Source of the DNA: Nitzschia sp. DOCU1
Lineage: Eukaryota > Bacillariophyta > Bacillariophyceae > Bacillariales > Bacillariaceae
Direction of reading: 5' to 3'
Assembly (NCBI GenBank): GCA_951394045.1
Contig: OX595997.1
Location: forward strand, 1,922,001-1,986,000
DNA length: 64,000 nt
Positions 53,021 through 62,534 of this stretch are shown piece after piece. The notes below the pieces were generated by a model that was not told the origin of the DNA, did no database searches, and worked only from the letters and a program-made list of their open reading frames with translations. Position 1 is the first letter of the stretch; the number at the start of each line of letters is the position of its first letter. Position numbers and translations under genes: made by a program.

Positions 53021-54985
53021 ATCGAAGTCATGGTGATCAAAAGGCTACAACACACGCAAGCCGCTGCTTCTACCATCGGCAGCCCGGCGTCCTCTTCGGT
53101 CGACGATCCCAACCAATTGCTCCAGATCCAGCAACTTCACCAGAATGAGCTAGAATCCAAAGCTTCTCAGATTATTTTTCTTAAAGCGGCGTTGGACGAA
53201 GCTTGAAAGTCAATTTGGAAGAAGAGTACCGTAGGTCATCTGCGGGAGAGTCAGCAGCCTATTCCTCTCAGCAAGATTGAAGAAGTTAGCCATCGAGGTC
53301 AGGGAAGGACATTTATAAGAAATAAGCTATCATTCGAGAATAGGAAGACCGCCTTGGCAGTGGTCTTGGACTCTACAAGATCGAAGATATGCGGGAACGC
53401 GACGAGGAAATAAAAGATCTCAGAGTCGCGAACGAAGCTGCTCAAGAATGTATGGCCAAAGCTGCGGAAAGCTACTTCAGGAACAGGTTGCTTGCTGCCT
53501 TGACCGAAGAAGGCCGCGCTTGTGGCCCAACTGCAACCATTTTTTCGTTGAATGTTAATGATGCGACTGTAAAGTTGTGGAGGGTGAATTGAAAGAGAAG
53601 GATAGTCAACTGGAACATCTTTCGACACAGCTTTCCAAAAAGGAGCCGGAACTCAATTCGCTACTGGAAGATGTTGAAGCTAGCCAGTCAATGCAAGAGA
53701 ATATGGATCTTGCCCGGGGAGGATGTACAAGTGCTTCAGAAGCAATTGGAGACGCCCATGCTAGGGTGGCTGATCTCGAATCCAAGATGGAGAGACTTCA
53801 ATGTAATTTTTTATCTTGCTTAATTTGCCCAGTCCTCTGCCCGATGCTTCTTAGCACGTCGATACCACAGTTACAGTGTCAGAGGAGCAACAATGATCGC
53901 GGCGTTGTGCAGCATGATGACCTGTGAAGATTCAGGTTCTATGCAGAGGACGCGAACGTAGACTTGAACTGATCAGTCTAGGCTCGCATGCGACCCCAAT
54001 CCAACAAATGCTCAGTTAGTTGCATTATGCGACATCGTGTTGGCTCAAAGCGCCGCTCGTAGATATTTGGCGAAGCGACGAGCAGGGAAATTGGAATCCG
54101 CACTTCGCTTGTGACAATCCGTCGTCCGAGGAAGACACAATGCTTGCCACCGGGTCACTGTTATCAGGAAGGAATTGGAGGAGGAGCGAAGAAGAAATAA
54201 GGCCGCGCAATTCACCCAAGCGACCTCTCGCTGCTCGACTGTCCGGAGAGAACTTTGGTGGACGCATGCAAACGCCACGTTGATTCTTCCATCCATGTAC
54301 AGGACGCACTTTGCAAAGATGTTCTTTGAGCTTGCCCGCTATGATGTTACAGTGGTACAATTGTTGGCTCGGGGGGAGTGGCATGCAAAACGCCTGTGAC
54401 TTTGCAGAATGAAAGCATGTGTTCAGATTCAGTCTATGCTTGCTCGCGGGATGCTATACGAATGTTGTTGAGAGCAACAGAGGGAATTTCTTGAGAATTC
54501 TGCTGCTGCTATTGTTCAAGCGACGTACAGGGGCAATCTTGTCAGACGGAACCTCGCTGTTTTGCATGGGTCAGCAACAAGCATTCAATCCGCATGCCGA
54601 AGGCAGCACTACTGCTCCGTTTGGTATCAAATGTATGTTGTCAATGTCACAATCATCCTGCACCAGGCCCTTGCTTCTGTATTGGTTCTTCAATCATCAT
54701 CATGCAGGGGAAGATACTAGTTCCTCGCTACTCGAAGAGTCGCTTATGTTCGTGCAAAGAAGCTTCTTTGGGAGAACCAGAATCTTGCCTGTTTGAGTGT
54801 AAACATGATTTTGGCGTGGCTATGCGTCGTGGAAGACCTATCCACCCATCTGGTTCTTGCGATCCAAAGTAGCTACGTACCGGTACAGCGACGAAGCAAA
54901 GCAGCCGAACCTGACAATGACCAAGTCAATTCCAACAGACGAGTGGGGAACCGCCGTTTGATAAGAAGGGAGGAGACATGATGCG
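53020..54985 (+). pseudogene. Coiled-coil/IQ-motif protein pseudogene, block B copy
   Basis: Extends further 5' than the block A copy: LLQIQQLHQNELESKASQII, FLKAALDEA, then after shifts the helices also seen at 5340-5870 (ELKEKDSQLEHLSTQLSKKE). The IQ part includes LAQSAARRYLAKRRAGKLES and, near 54500-54590, AAAIVQATYRGNLVRRNLAV and ATSIQSACRRQ, which are cleaner IQ motifs than in block A. Many breaks are shared with block A. It is a decayed cytoskeleton-type protein. Confidence 0.6.
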
Positions 54986-56087
54986 CCAAAACGATTTGTA
55001 TTAATAGTAGTGTTGTATGTAGCTAGAGTAGCCATTACAATTAATGACGCAACTCAGTTTCTCTACACAAGAGCTACCCTATTGCGTCTCTCTCGATTGT
55101 GCTCCAAAGAGTAAATATCAGCGGTAAAAGCGTTCATTTTAGGGAAATTCTAATGAAGACGTGAATGGGCCAGTCAAAAGCGCGTTAAACCAATTTCCTT
55201 CTTAACAACTGTCACTGTGTGCCACACAATTGAAAATTCATAAAGGATGATGATGGAGCCGCAGTGGGTTTATCCCCGGAGGTAGAATATGTGTGTGCGA
55301 TCACGAGACATTGAAACAGGTATTTGGTAGGACGATGTCGAATTGTGCATTGATACAGAACCATCTCCGTATAAAACGGAATCTACAGAGTCCGCGGCCA
55401 CTTTCTTTTGCGAAATTTTCATCTAGTAATGAATGGTTTTTAATGATCTTTATTTTTGGCATTTTGGTGTTTAAGAAAGTCCGACAATGATGGGACACTC
55501 CATAAGCGCATGTATTCGTAAATGTATCTTTGCGAAGAATTCAGATCGGGATATGCAGATATCGCTCTGTTTAAGGGATCGACGCGCATGGGTGCGAAGG
55601 CGTTATGGTCGAGGTAGTCGAAAATTGAAGCTCCTCCTGCCTTCTGCGTCTGGCTGCCCCCGTATTATCTTGGATTGCTTGATTGATACGACCAAGCGAG
55701 TCGGCACGTTCGGTCCAATGAGTCGAATCGAAGTAGTCGAATTGGAAGTCACCATTAACTTTTGTCCGAATGGCAGAGCCACAACGTATGCACACACATA
55801 TCAAAGGTATCTAGGTACGTCGTCTTTCAGCCAGGCTAAGCACCCACTGCGGCGTCGAGGGTGCCCAATCCCAACCATACCAAAGGTACTTCCCCACCTA
55901 CTCCCCCACCCGAAACGTCAGGCTCCCACGCGCATTGTAATCCGACCCAATTAAGTTTGCGCCCCTTGTAATGATAATGACGATATTCTTTTGACGATGA
56001 TCTTGTTTCACCAGCTGTGCTACTAGCTAGCTCGCTAGTTACCGACTCTACTAGCTTGGCTAGCTGTAGGTAGCTAGAGCAGCCACC
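54986..56087. other. Spacer and block-B-specific segment before the glycosyltransferase
   Basis: 54986-55255 matches 7195-7500 of block A. About 55256-55965 has no counterpart there (block A passes directly from AAAGGATTATGATGAT to AATGACGATATTCTTTTGAC). The extra 0.7 kb has an open frame at 55487-55954 without recognisable domains. 56088 is preceded by GCAGCCACC, a good start context. Confidence 0.5.
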
Positions 56088-57626
56088 ATGATGGCACGAC
56101 GGATATTGAAAAGGAGGGCTTCGTCGTCGTTGGACCTTGGAATGTTCTTCTTGCTCGCCGTCGCGGCTGTCCTGGTGTTGTTGTCGTCGTCGTCATCGCC
56201 GCCGCCCTTCGCCCACTCAGCCATGCCGATGACGCAGACTGACTGGAAGATACCGACTCTGCAATTTCGTCGCTATCACGAGATTGCTGTGAGCGTTGAC
56301 GCCATGGCAGCACGCAATCCCTTTCCCTCCAACACGTCGTACAGTCGCAGCCGCACAATCGTTGGCGATGATGCGTTGCTGGTGCCCCAAACCCTCTGCC
56401 AAGCAACCTGTTGCGCCAAACAGGTCTTGTACAGCATGGGACACGAAGAACGTCAGTTACTGAACACCATGGATGGTTTGGATCTGGCCGATGTGATGCT
56501 TCGGCACAAGCCCTTTCCTCCTGGCGCCAAGCACTTGGAGTTTGCAGGCGCGCTCTTTCATCCAGATTTGCTGCCGTGCGTGCAACCCGGCACGATCTTT
56601 CATTTGAACAACAAGTTTTACATTCTAGAATATTTCTGGAAACACGTGCGACCCAAACTCAAGGTGCCCTTTGTGCTCATTACCAGCGATTCCGATAGAG
56701 ATTCGCCATTGGAATATCAACGTCAAGACTTTGGACACTACCTCAATGATACACTATTGTTGAAGTGGTATGGGACGAATCCAAAGATGATAAATGATCA
56801 TGTGCACACGAACAAGTTTGAACCCATGATGCTCGGTTTGAGCAAAAAGTATCCGCAATCCAAGTATTTGGAAGCCTATTTGGCCATGAATCGCTTTGGC
56901 AATCCTTTTGCTTCTGCTTCTGCTTCTGCTGCTGCTACAAACAGGAAAAGGATCGGCAAGGATACTACTATCGACTTGGCACGAAATGTCTTTGTCAACT
57001 TTGGGACCAAACGAGGTGACCGATTGGTCTTGCATCGGGATCTTTGTGTCGCCATTCGAAATGCTTCTTCTTATTATTATTCGTCGAGGTTCAACTTGAG
57101 GTGCAACAAGACAGCTCGTGTCTCGCCGCATCAAATTTATCAACAAGCATCACAATTCCAGTTTGGTATCAGTCCACCTGGTCTAGGGTGGGATTGTTTT
57201 CGAACCTACGAGCTATTGTATTTGGGGGTCATTCCTGTCATTGAACTACGCCATCCACACGGCCCTCGGCTATTTCAAGGTTTACCAGTAGTACATGTTC
57301 CAAGAACTAAACGGAAAAAGGCATTGGCAGATAATGATGATATACTGGCTGCCATGCAAGACTTTGTGCAACAGCAACAGGACGCATGGTCCGCGCCAGG
57401 TTGGAATCGATTATTCTTGGCACATTGGAGACGCAAAATTTTCAAGGATGCGGGACGACCAACGATACATCGTAATGATGGCAAAGAGTATTATGTGGGA
57501 TGGAAGTATGAATTGACAAGCAACAGTAATGCACAACAAGAAGGATTCTATTGTGCGTTTGGAGATGCTTGTTCTCGAAGTGAACGACAAGACAAGGATG
57601 GTGGTTCGTTTTCATTGGATGATTAA
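56088..57626 (+). CDS. Type II membrane glycosyltransferase, exostosin-like, block B copy
   Basis: 512 residues, the same length as the paralogue at 7575-9113. The ATG at 56088 is in CACCATGATGG context. N-terminal anchor at about residues 12-30 (LDLGMFFLLAVAAVLVLL), then a luminal domain with the Cys pair CQATCCAK, and the motif FGISPPGLGWDCFRTYELLY near residue 375. Differences from the block A copy are mostly single residues (for example EYFWKH/DFFWKH, MINDHVHTN/FVRDQVQTN) and in-frame length changes in Ser/Ala runs. Predicted Golgi sugar transfer; specificity unknown. Convergent with the HMG-box-like gene. Confidence 0.85.
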   Translation: MMARRILKRRASSSLDLGMFFLLAVAAVLVLLSSSSSPPPFAHSAMPMTQTDWKIPTLQFRRYHEIAVSVDAMAARNPFPSNTSYSRSRTIVGDDALLVPQTLCQATCCAKQVLYSMGHEERQLLNTMDGLDLADVMLRHKPFPPGAKHLEFAGALFHPDLLPCVQPGTIFHLNNKFYILEYFWKHVRPKLKVPFVLITSDSDRDSPLEYQRQDFGHYLNDTLLLKWYGTNPKMINDHVHTNKFEPMMLGLSKKYPQSKYLEAYLAMNRFGNPFASASASAAATNRKRIGKDTTIDLARNVFVNFGTKRGDRLVLHRDLCVAIRNASSYYYSSRFNLRCNKTARVSPHQIYQQASQFQFGISPPGLGWDCFRTYELLYLGVIPVIELRHPHGPRLFQGLPVVHVPRTKRKKALADNDDILAAMQDFVQQQQDAWSAPGWNRLFLAHWRRKIFKDAGRPTIHRNDGKEYYVGWKYELTSNSNAQQEGFYCAFGDACSRSERQDKDGGSFSLDD

Positions 57627-57969
57627 ACCTTGTGCGAGCACACCGTCAACTATCTGCGCACCTTCAAACGAAACCAGGGTAAGCCAAACTGGACGACTGA
57701 TCGTTTACTTTTAGCGCCTGTGACTTTTTAACACGATGATGTCTATGTGCTACCCATTCTCTCCGCTCCTCTCAGATAGAAAACGCATCCCAATTCTCAA
57801 CAACGGATCTTCCTTTTACTGTTGTTGGCGGCTTTGGACTGTGCACGCAAAGAATGATGATAATTCAACCTGATCGCGATGTTATTTGAAGGCAGCGTTC
57901 CACATGTGGACATTTCGATGCATCCACAGGGGCTTTGTTGAATGGGACAGGGATCTATGTCTTATTTTA

Positions 57970-59586
57970 TCAACCTTGTTCATATTCCGCCGATTCTACC
58001 TCATATCTTTCTCTATCGGCTTTGGAAACGTCTCTATAGAATTCCTTGTCTCGTTCAGACAAGGCTTTCCACCCCATGTGTATCAAAGCGTTCATTTGGT
58101 TGAAGGAAAACCTCCCGTGGACCCTTCGATGTTTTCTTGGTGTTCTGCATTTGCTTTGGCGTAACGACAGCAGTCTACCCATCCGTTCTTCATGCGATAA
58201 GCCGCCATTTTCAGCTACAAATGCTGTACCAATGCGACTAGCGGTCCAGTGGTCCACGGTAGAAGGCAATGGTGCCGAAACTGGATTTACTGTCAATGGC
58301 TGGCGACCGTAAAGAAGTCCTTGCAATCGAGTTTCATCTAGACCCAACAACCAGGTTCGCATCTCGATATAAAAAAAGTTCCTCGAATTGAGGGGCCTGA
58401 CCGGAGGTGATACGTCTCCCTCCGTACCGCTCTTGTTGAAGCCAGCGTTCTTCTTTGTTTTCTTTGCAAGTCTTGAACTCATGGGTGGCAGTTTCTTCGT
58501 TCTTCCTTGTTGCTGTATCGATCTCATTGTCGAATCAACCGGAGGTTTCTTTCTAGGAGGCGACAGATGGTCGCGTTGGGAGTCAGATGGTTTTTCAGCA
58601 ACAATATTGTTAGATAACCATGGGCGTCTCAGATGGCATGACGTCTCTTCTTCTGTAGAGACGATGCTGGCGGTGTCTTGATGACTAGCCTTGAGTCGGG
58701 CTACAGCGGGACGGTTTTCGCCCACAGCTCGATCTGGTCGATGGTTACTACCCTCATATGGTTCGTTTAGGTGAACAGAAAAATACGTTTGTTTCCCAAG
58801 GTTTTGGGCTTGTCCAGTCGGACTTTGTTTCCGATGGGCGCCTACTATTTGTGTTTCTTGCATCTGAGGCAGCTGTTGCCATCTTTGTCTCGGAGCTAGG
58901 GAGAATGCGAACTCAGAAGGATAGGATTCGAGCGCTCTTACACGAAGTGGCATCACCATCGATGGTAGTATTGCTTCTTGACGAAGCCTGCCGGGGGCCG
59001 GAGGTGTATTCGGATGGCTTCTGGTTATGGTTTGTTCTGCTCCCATCGTCCCCCGAACGCCAACAGACGATTGCTGCAGCGGCGCTTTGTTCAAACTGTA
59101 AGCCTTCTCTCCAGGACGAGTCAAAGACATTGGAAGTGATGACAATAGCACGACGACTGCGGAGTCAGTAGCTCCTCGTTCTTGTTTCCGTGGTGGTGGC
59201 TCCAAGAAAAATGGCGAAAAGACGGATATGGGTCGCCCCACTGCCGGGTGAAAGGGTGTAGGTTGCACGAAACGATGAACATCATCGTCCTCGAGCACGC
59301 CCTTTGCTTTTTGTTGTGGGACTATTGCCATGCTGTTGAAACAACTCGGTTGGAGTTGCTGAACACGGCCGGTGTCGCACCAAGTTGAAAGTTTTCCATC
59401 GCCTGTTTGAAACGGGGCCAAAATGGTGGAGGGGAAAGCCTCTGGGTTCTTGGGACCATCAGCTTCGGTGCTCGTACTAGAAAATGAATACTTGGCAACA
59501 CCTTGAGTTTCAGTAGAGGCAACTGCTGCATATTCCACTACTTGTTGTTCCCGCCTCTCTTCGTATTGTTCTTGCCATCGATTCAT
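57970..59586 (-). CDS. HMG-box-like DNA-binding protein, block B copy
   Basis: 538 residues from the ATG at 59586 (MNRWQEQYEERREQQ). Most of the protein is Ser/Pro/Gln/Arg-rich and disordered. Near residue 400 is FFYIEMRTWLLGLDETRLQG, then basic segments (PRKHRRVHGRFSFNQMNALI), and the C-terminus has HMG-box-like helices (GWKALSERDKEFYRDVSKAD, RERYEVESAEYEQG). The W..L...DK..Y...A..D..RY..E pattern is typical of the end of HMG boxes, which bend DNA, so a nuclear role is likely. Relatives are the pseudogene at 9299-10300 and the gene at 62535-64000. No intron is needed. Confidence 0.6.
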   Translation of the reverse strand: MNRWQEQYEERREQQVVEYAAVASTETQGVAKYSFSSTSTEADGPKNPEAFPSTILAPFQTGDGKLSTWCDTGRVQQLQPSCFNSMAIVPQQKAKGVLEDDDVHRFVQPTPFHPAVGRPISVFSPFFLEPPPRKQERGATDSAVVVLLSSLPMSLTRPGEKAYSLNKAPLQQSSVGVRGTMGAEQTITRSHPNTPPAPGRLRQEAILPSMVMPLRVRALESYPSEFAFSLAPRQRWQQLPQMQETQIVGAHRKQSPTGQAQNLGKQTYFSVHLNEPYEGSNHRPDRAVGENRPAVARLKASHQDTASIVSTEEETSCHLRRPWLSNNIVAEKPSDSQRDHLSPPRKKPPVDSTMRSIQQQGRTKKLPPMSSRLAKKTKKNAGFNKSGTEGDVSPPVRPLNSRNFFYIEMRTWLLGLDETRLQGLLYGRQPLTVNPVSAPLPSTVDHWTASRIGTAFVAENGGLSHEERMGRLLSLRQSKCRTPRKHRRVHGRFSFNQMNALIHMGWKALSERDKEFYRDVSKADRERYEVESAEYEQG

Positions 59587-60432
59587 CTTATCTTTTTACC
59601 TACTAGTCTCACGTTTTGTTGATTCTGCAAAACACATTGCATGCCGGTTCTGGATCAAACAATATTTGACCGTTCTGGTGTCGCGCGAGCTTGTTTGTTT
59701 GTTTGTTTGGTTCGCACAGGCCCATGGCCTAAAAGGGCATATGTGAGGCATATATATTGATCACATAGAAGCGAGTGCTTTGAATTCCGCGTTATTCCAA
59801 ACGCCTTGATAACTATCGCTAAAACAACTTCCCCTCAACTTCACCTCAACTTCACCTAGTCGACAACTTCCCCTCAACTTCACCTCAACTTCACCTCGTC
59901 GTCGTACCGTGCGCGCCAAAGGGATGACCGTGCGCGCCAAAGCCAGCCAGTCCGACATCCACCAACAGACCGAGTCGGCCGACCAAGTTTGAATGTGTCC
60001 AAAACGTTTTCAAAACGTCTTCGACAGGGCTGGCTTGGCGGTTGAACCGGCCGGCGTGATGTTCGGTCGACCTTGCGCACTTCCCCTCAACTTCCCCTCA
60101 ACTTCACCTCAACTTCCCCTCGTCGACAACTTCCCCACGACTTCCCCAGATCATCGCCGAAACGGTTAGCTCGTTTTCGGGATACCGTTTGCGCGGTATC
60201 GAAGTTCCTCGGTGTACACACAGAACTTAGTATAACGTCACTAGGGCATGGGCCAGTGCCGATGAAGAGTGCCGTAGACTTATGCACGTGAGAATTGCCC
60301 ATACCGCGAGAATGCGAACCAAAGCAAGAGCGTCATCGGTTTGGAGCGCGAGGAGTGACGTGTTACACCCGCTCTGATAATTCTGCACGAGCCCTTCCTC
60401 GGAAGCCTTGAAATTCTCCACGACTTGATTAG
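59587..60432. other. No gene; tandem ACTTCCCCTCA/ACTTCACCTCA repeats
   Basis: CAACTTCCCCTCAACTTCAC units recur at about 59825-59900 and 60080-60140, with CGTCG between, on either side of about 180 bp of unique sequence. GTTTGTTTGTTTG occurs at 59692. No coding frame is supported. Confidence 0.5.
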
Positions 60433-60740
60433 TTAATCAATCTGTAGGAAATGAGAACCTGACAGCGGGAGACTATTGTACCTTTCAATAGCAGGTATCG
60501 TAAAATCTTGGATGATTTGTGGAAACGAAAGACCAAAATGTGCTCTGAATGACCGCAAAGCGGCATCATTCGGGCAATTGTCGTTTGCGGTATTTTCCAG
60601 AGGCCTGGCGTGTGGACATGAAGTTCTCCGCGACTGCTTTCTACAATCAATTGCAGGAAAAAGAACTTCAATGGCTTCGTAGATGCAATACATCCGCGAA
60701 GTTGCCAGGTACTACTACCAGAACCCATCATGACCAGCAA
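60433..60740 (-). pseudogene. Possible transposase N-terminal fragment
   Basis: The minus-strand frame from 60693 includes NDAALRSFRAHFGLSFPQII and QDFTIPAIERYNSLP. The FRAHFG-S pattern resembles the region before the catalytic domain of Harbinger-like (DDE) transposase or adaptor proteins in protists. There is no catalytic part, and neighbouring frames are broken. Weak. Confidence 0.25.
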
Positions 60741-60937
60741 TGCAATTATCCCTCCTGCCAGCCGTCACTCTTGGGGAAGCTTTGCTTGACGAGGGTGGTG
60801 GGTGTACAGACGGCTAGTCCATGAAGTCGAACTCCGAAACTTATGTGCATTTCTTGAGCCAAAACATAACTCATTGGCTCCCACACCCTTCTTCCTTCTT
60901 TCCATGAACAAAGAGCTACACTTTATGATTGTCGACC

Positions 60938-62299
60938 ATGTATACCTGGACTTCTCGCGCCTCCGCGGTTGCCGTGGCAGCGACCGGAGCAGTGGCCGGT
61001 CTTGCCTTGGCACTTCGATTACTGAAGACGTCTGCGGCAATGAACAAGAATGTTAAATCAGTACCTTCGTTACCTCTGAGCGTCGCGGTAGTCGGAGCCG
61101 GAGCTGTGGGTATCATTGCGGGGGTCAAGTTATTGCCGTACAGCGAAAATGATGCCGATGATCGCGGAAGAGCAATCCGCAAAGTTATACTCATTGGACG
61201 AAAGACCCTTCGCGAACAAGTCCAAGCCAACGACGGGTGTATCTCGGTCAGATAGAGTTTCAGAGGCGGCACGACGACGACAGTCCACGTGGATGGCGAT
61301 CGATTACAAGTCCTCGACGGCACAAAGGTAGACACACTCCAATCTTGTCTACCTGAATGCCAAGTCATTTTAGTGGCAACCAAGACCGTGGACACGGAAA
61401 AGGTAGCGGTCGACTTGGCCAAAGCCGTTCCGGCATCGTGTTCGGCCACAATTGTTTCGTTACAAAATGGATTGGACAATGCCGAGATTTTGAAACGGGA
61501 ATTAACGCCCGAACGATTCCCCAACCTACGAATATTGACAGCAGTAGTCGCGTATCCCGCCGAATGGGAAACCAGTTCGACCACGGTTCACTTGAATATG
61601 AAAAATGGAAAAATATTCATTGAAAAACCACAAAAACAAGACCATCTCCATGCTCAACGAATTCAAATTTTGACAGACCAATGGACATCTGCTGGATTAG
61701 CTTCCAAATCTACATCTCGTATTGTCGCTCTCAAGTACATCAAGCTCTTAAGCAATCTCATTAATCCCTTGAATGCTTTGGCGGGGATCACCGTTCCGCA
61801 ACAAATGGTCGATGCGGGACATCGTCAACTGCTAGCCGACACCATTGTCGAAGCCACAACTGTACTGGGGAGGTACGATGTGGACTTAAAACATCAGCCA
61901 TTCGATTGCTTTCTGTTTCGATTGGTAGGAGGATGGATCTTCCCGGTCATGCTAAGACGCCTTCCAGATAGTTTCTATCAACGCAAATTTCGTCTAGCCG
62001 CAGCCATTGCTGCTCGGGATCAGGAAGGCCAAGTAGAAGTAACAACTCAACAAGGACAACAACTTCCTAGTGGGATGGGTTGGCGTTATAAGAGCAGTAC
62101 TCTTCAAGATTTGGAACGCCGACGTACTCAAACAGAAATGACCAACTTGTGTGGCCATACTATGAAGTTGGGGGAAGAAAATGGCGTTCCCACACCCATT
62201 CATTCCGCCTTGTTTCACATGGTAGAAGGAGCTGCTGAGAAGCAGCGAGGATCTCCATATTGGTCCGCGGACGAAATTCGAAGACGAATTAAGTTGTAA
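60938..62299 (+). pseudogene. Ketopantoate reductase family (ApbA/PanE) gene with one in-frame TAG
   Basis: ATG at 60938 (MYTWTSRASAVAVAATGAVA). The hydrophobic, Ala-rich first 35 residues could be an organelle signal or membrane anchor. Rossmann motif VAVVGAGAVGIIAG near residue 50. A TAG at 61253-61255 interrupts, and the same frame continues to 62299. Past the stop: ILVATKTVDTEKVAVDLAK, SLQNGLDNAEIL (QNG motif), the catalytic Lys/Asn pair in KYIKLLSNLINPLNALAG, and SSTLQDLERRRTQTEM with the conserved acidic residue of the family's C-terminal domain. Known members reduce 2-dehydropantoate with NADPH for pantothenate/CoA synthesis; many eukaryotic relatives have unknown substrates. All key residues are present, so the TAG may be recent, allelic, removed by a very short intron, or a sequence error. 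Confidence 0.75.
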
Positions 62300-62534
62300 A
62301 ATGAAATACACTTTCTACAGCAGGTACACTGGTGGACGCAACTTCTACTCCAGTTCGAAGTGATGGAACCCTAGTACGGGCGCTGCTAAAAATTCAGGGG
62401 GGTGTAATGAACTTTTTCAATTCCATCGATCAATTCGTTTATGCACTCACGCGTAAGTAAAGGCAATAATCGGCGATGCCATTTTTGAAATGCTAATGAT
62501 GTGAGAGTTTCTTTGAATGTTTGAATGTGTTATT
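62300..62534. other. Convergent intergenic spacer
   Basis: Separates the reductase-like gene from the minus-strand HMG-box-like gene. No feature recognised. Confidence 0.4.

Noticed and set aside
55487..55954. 155-codon ORF in the block-B-specific segment
   Set aside because: No recognisable domain, no conserved partner, and an unremarkable composition; not supported as a gene.
32118..61255. Stop-codon reassignment
   Set aside because: All three stop codons are affected in different genes, while the intact polyproteins and glycosyltransferases end normally at standard stops.
32118..61255. C-to-T mutation signature (RIP-like) as the cause of the in-frame stops
   Set aside because: Every stop codon is one C-to-T step from CAA, CAG or CGA, so this carries no information without a wider substitution count.
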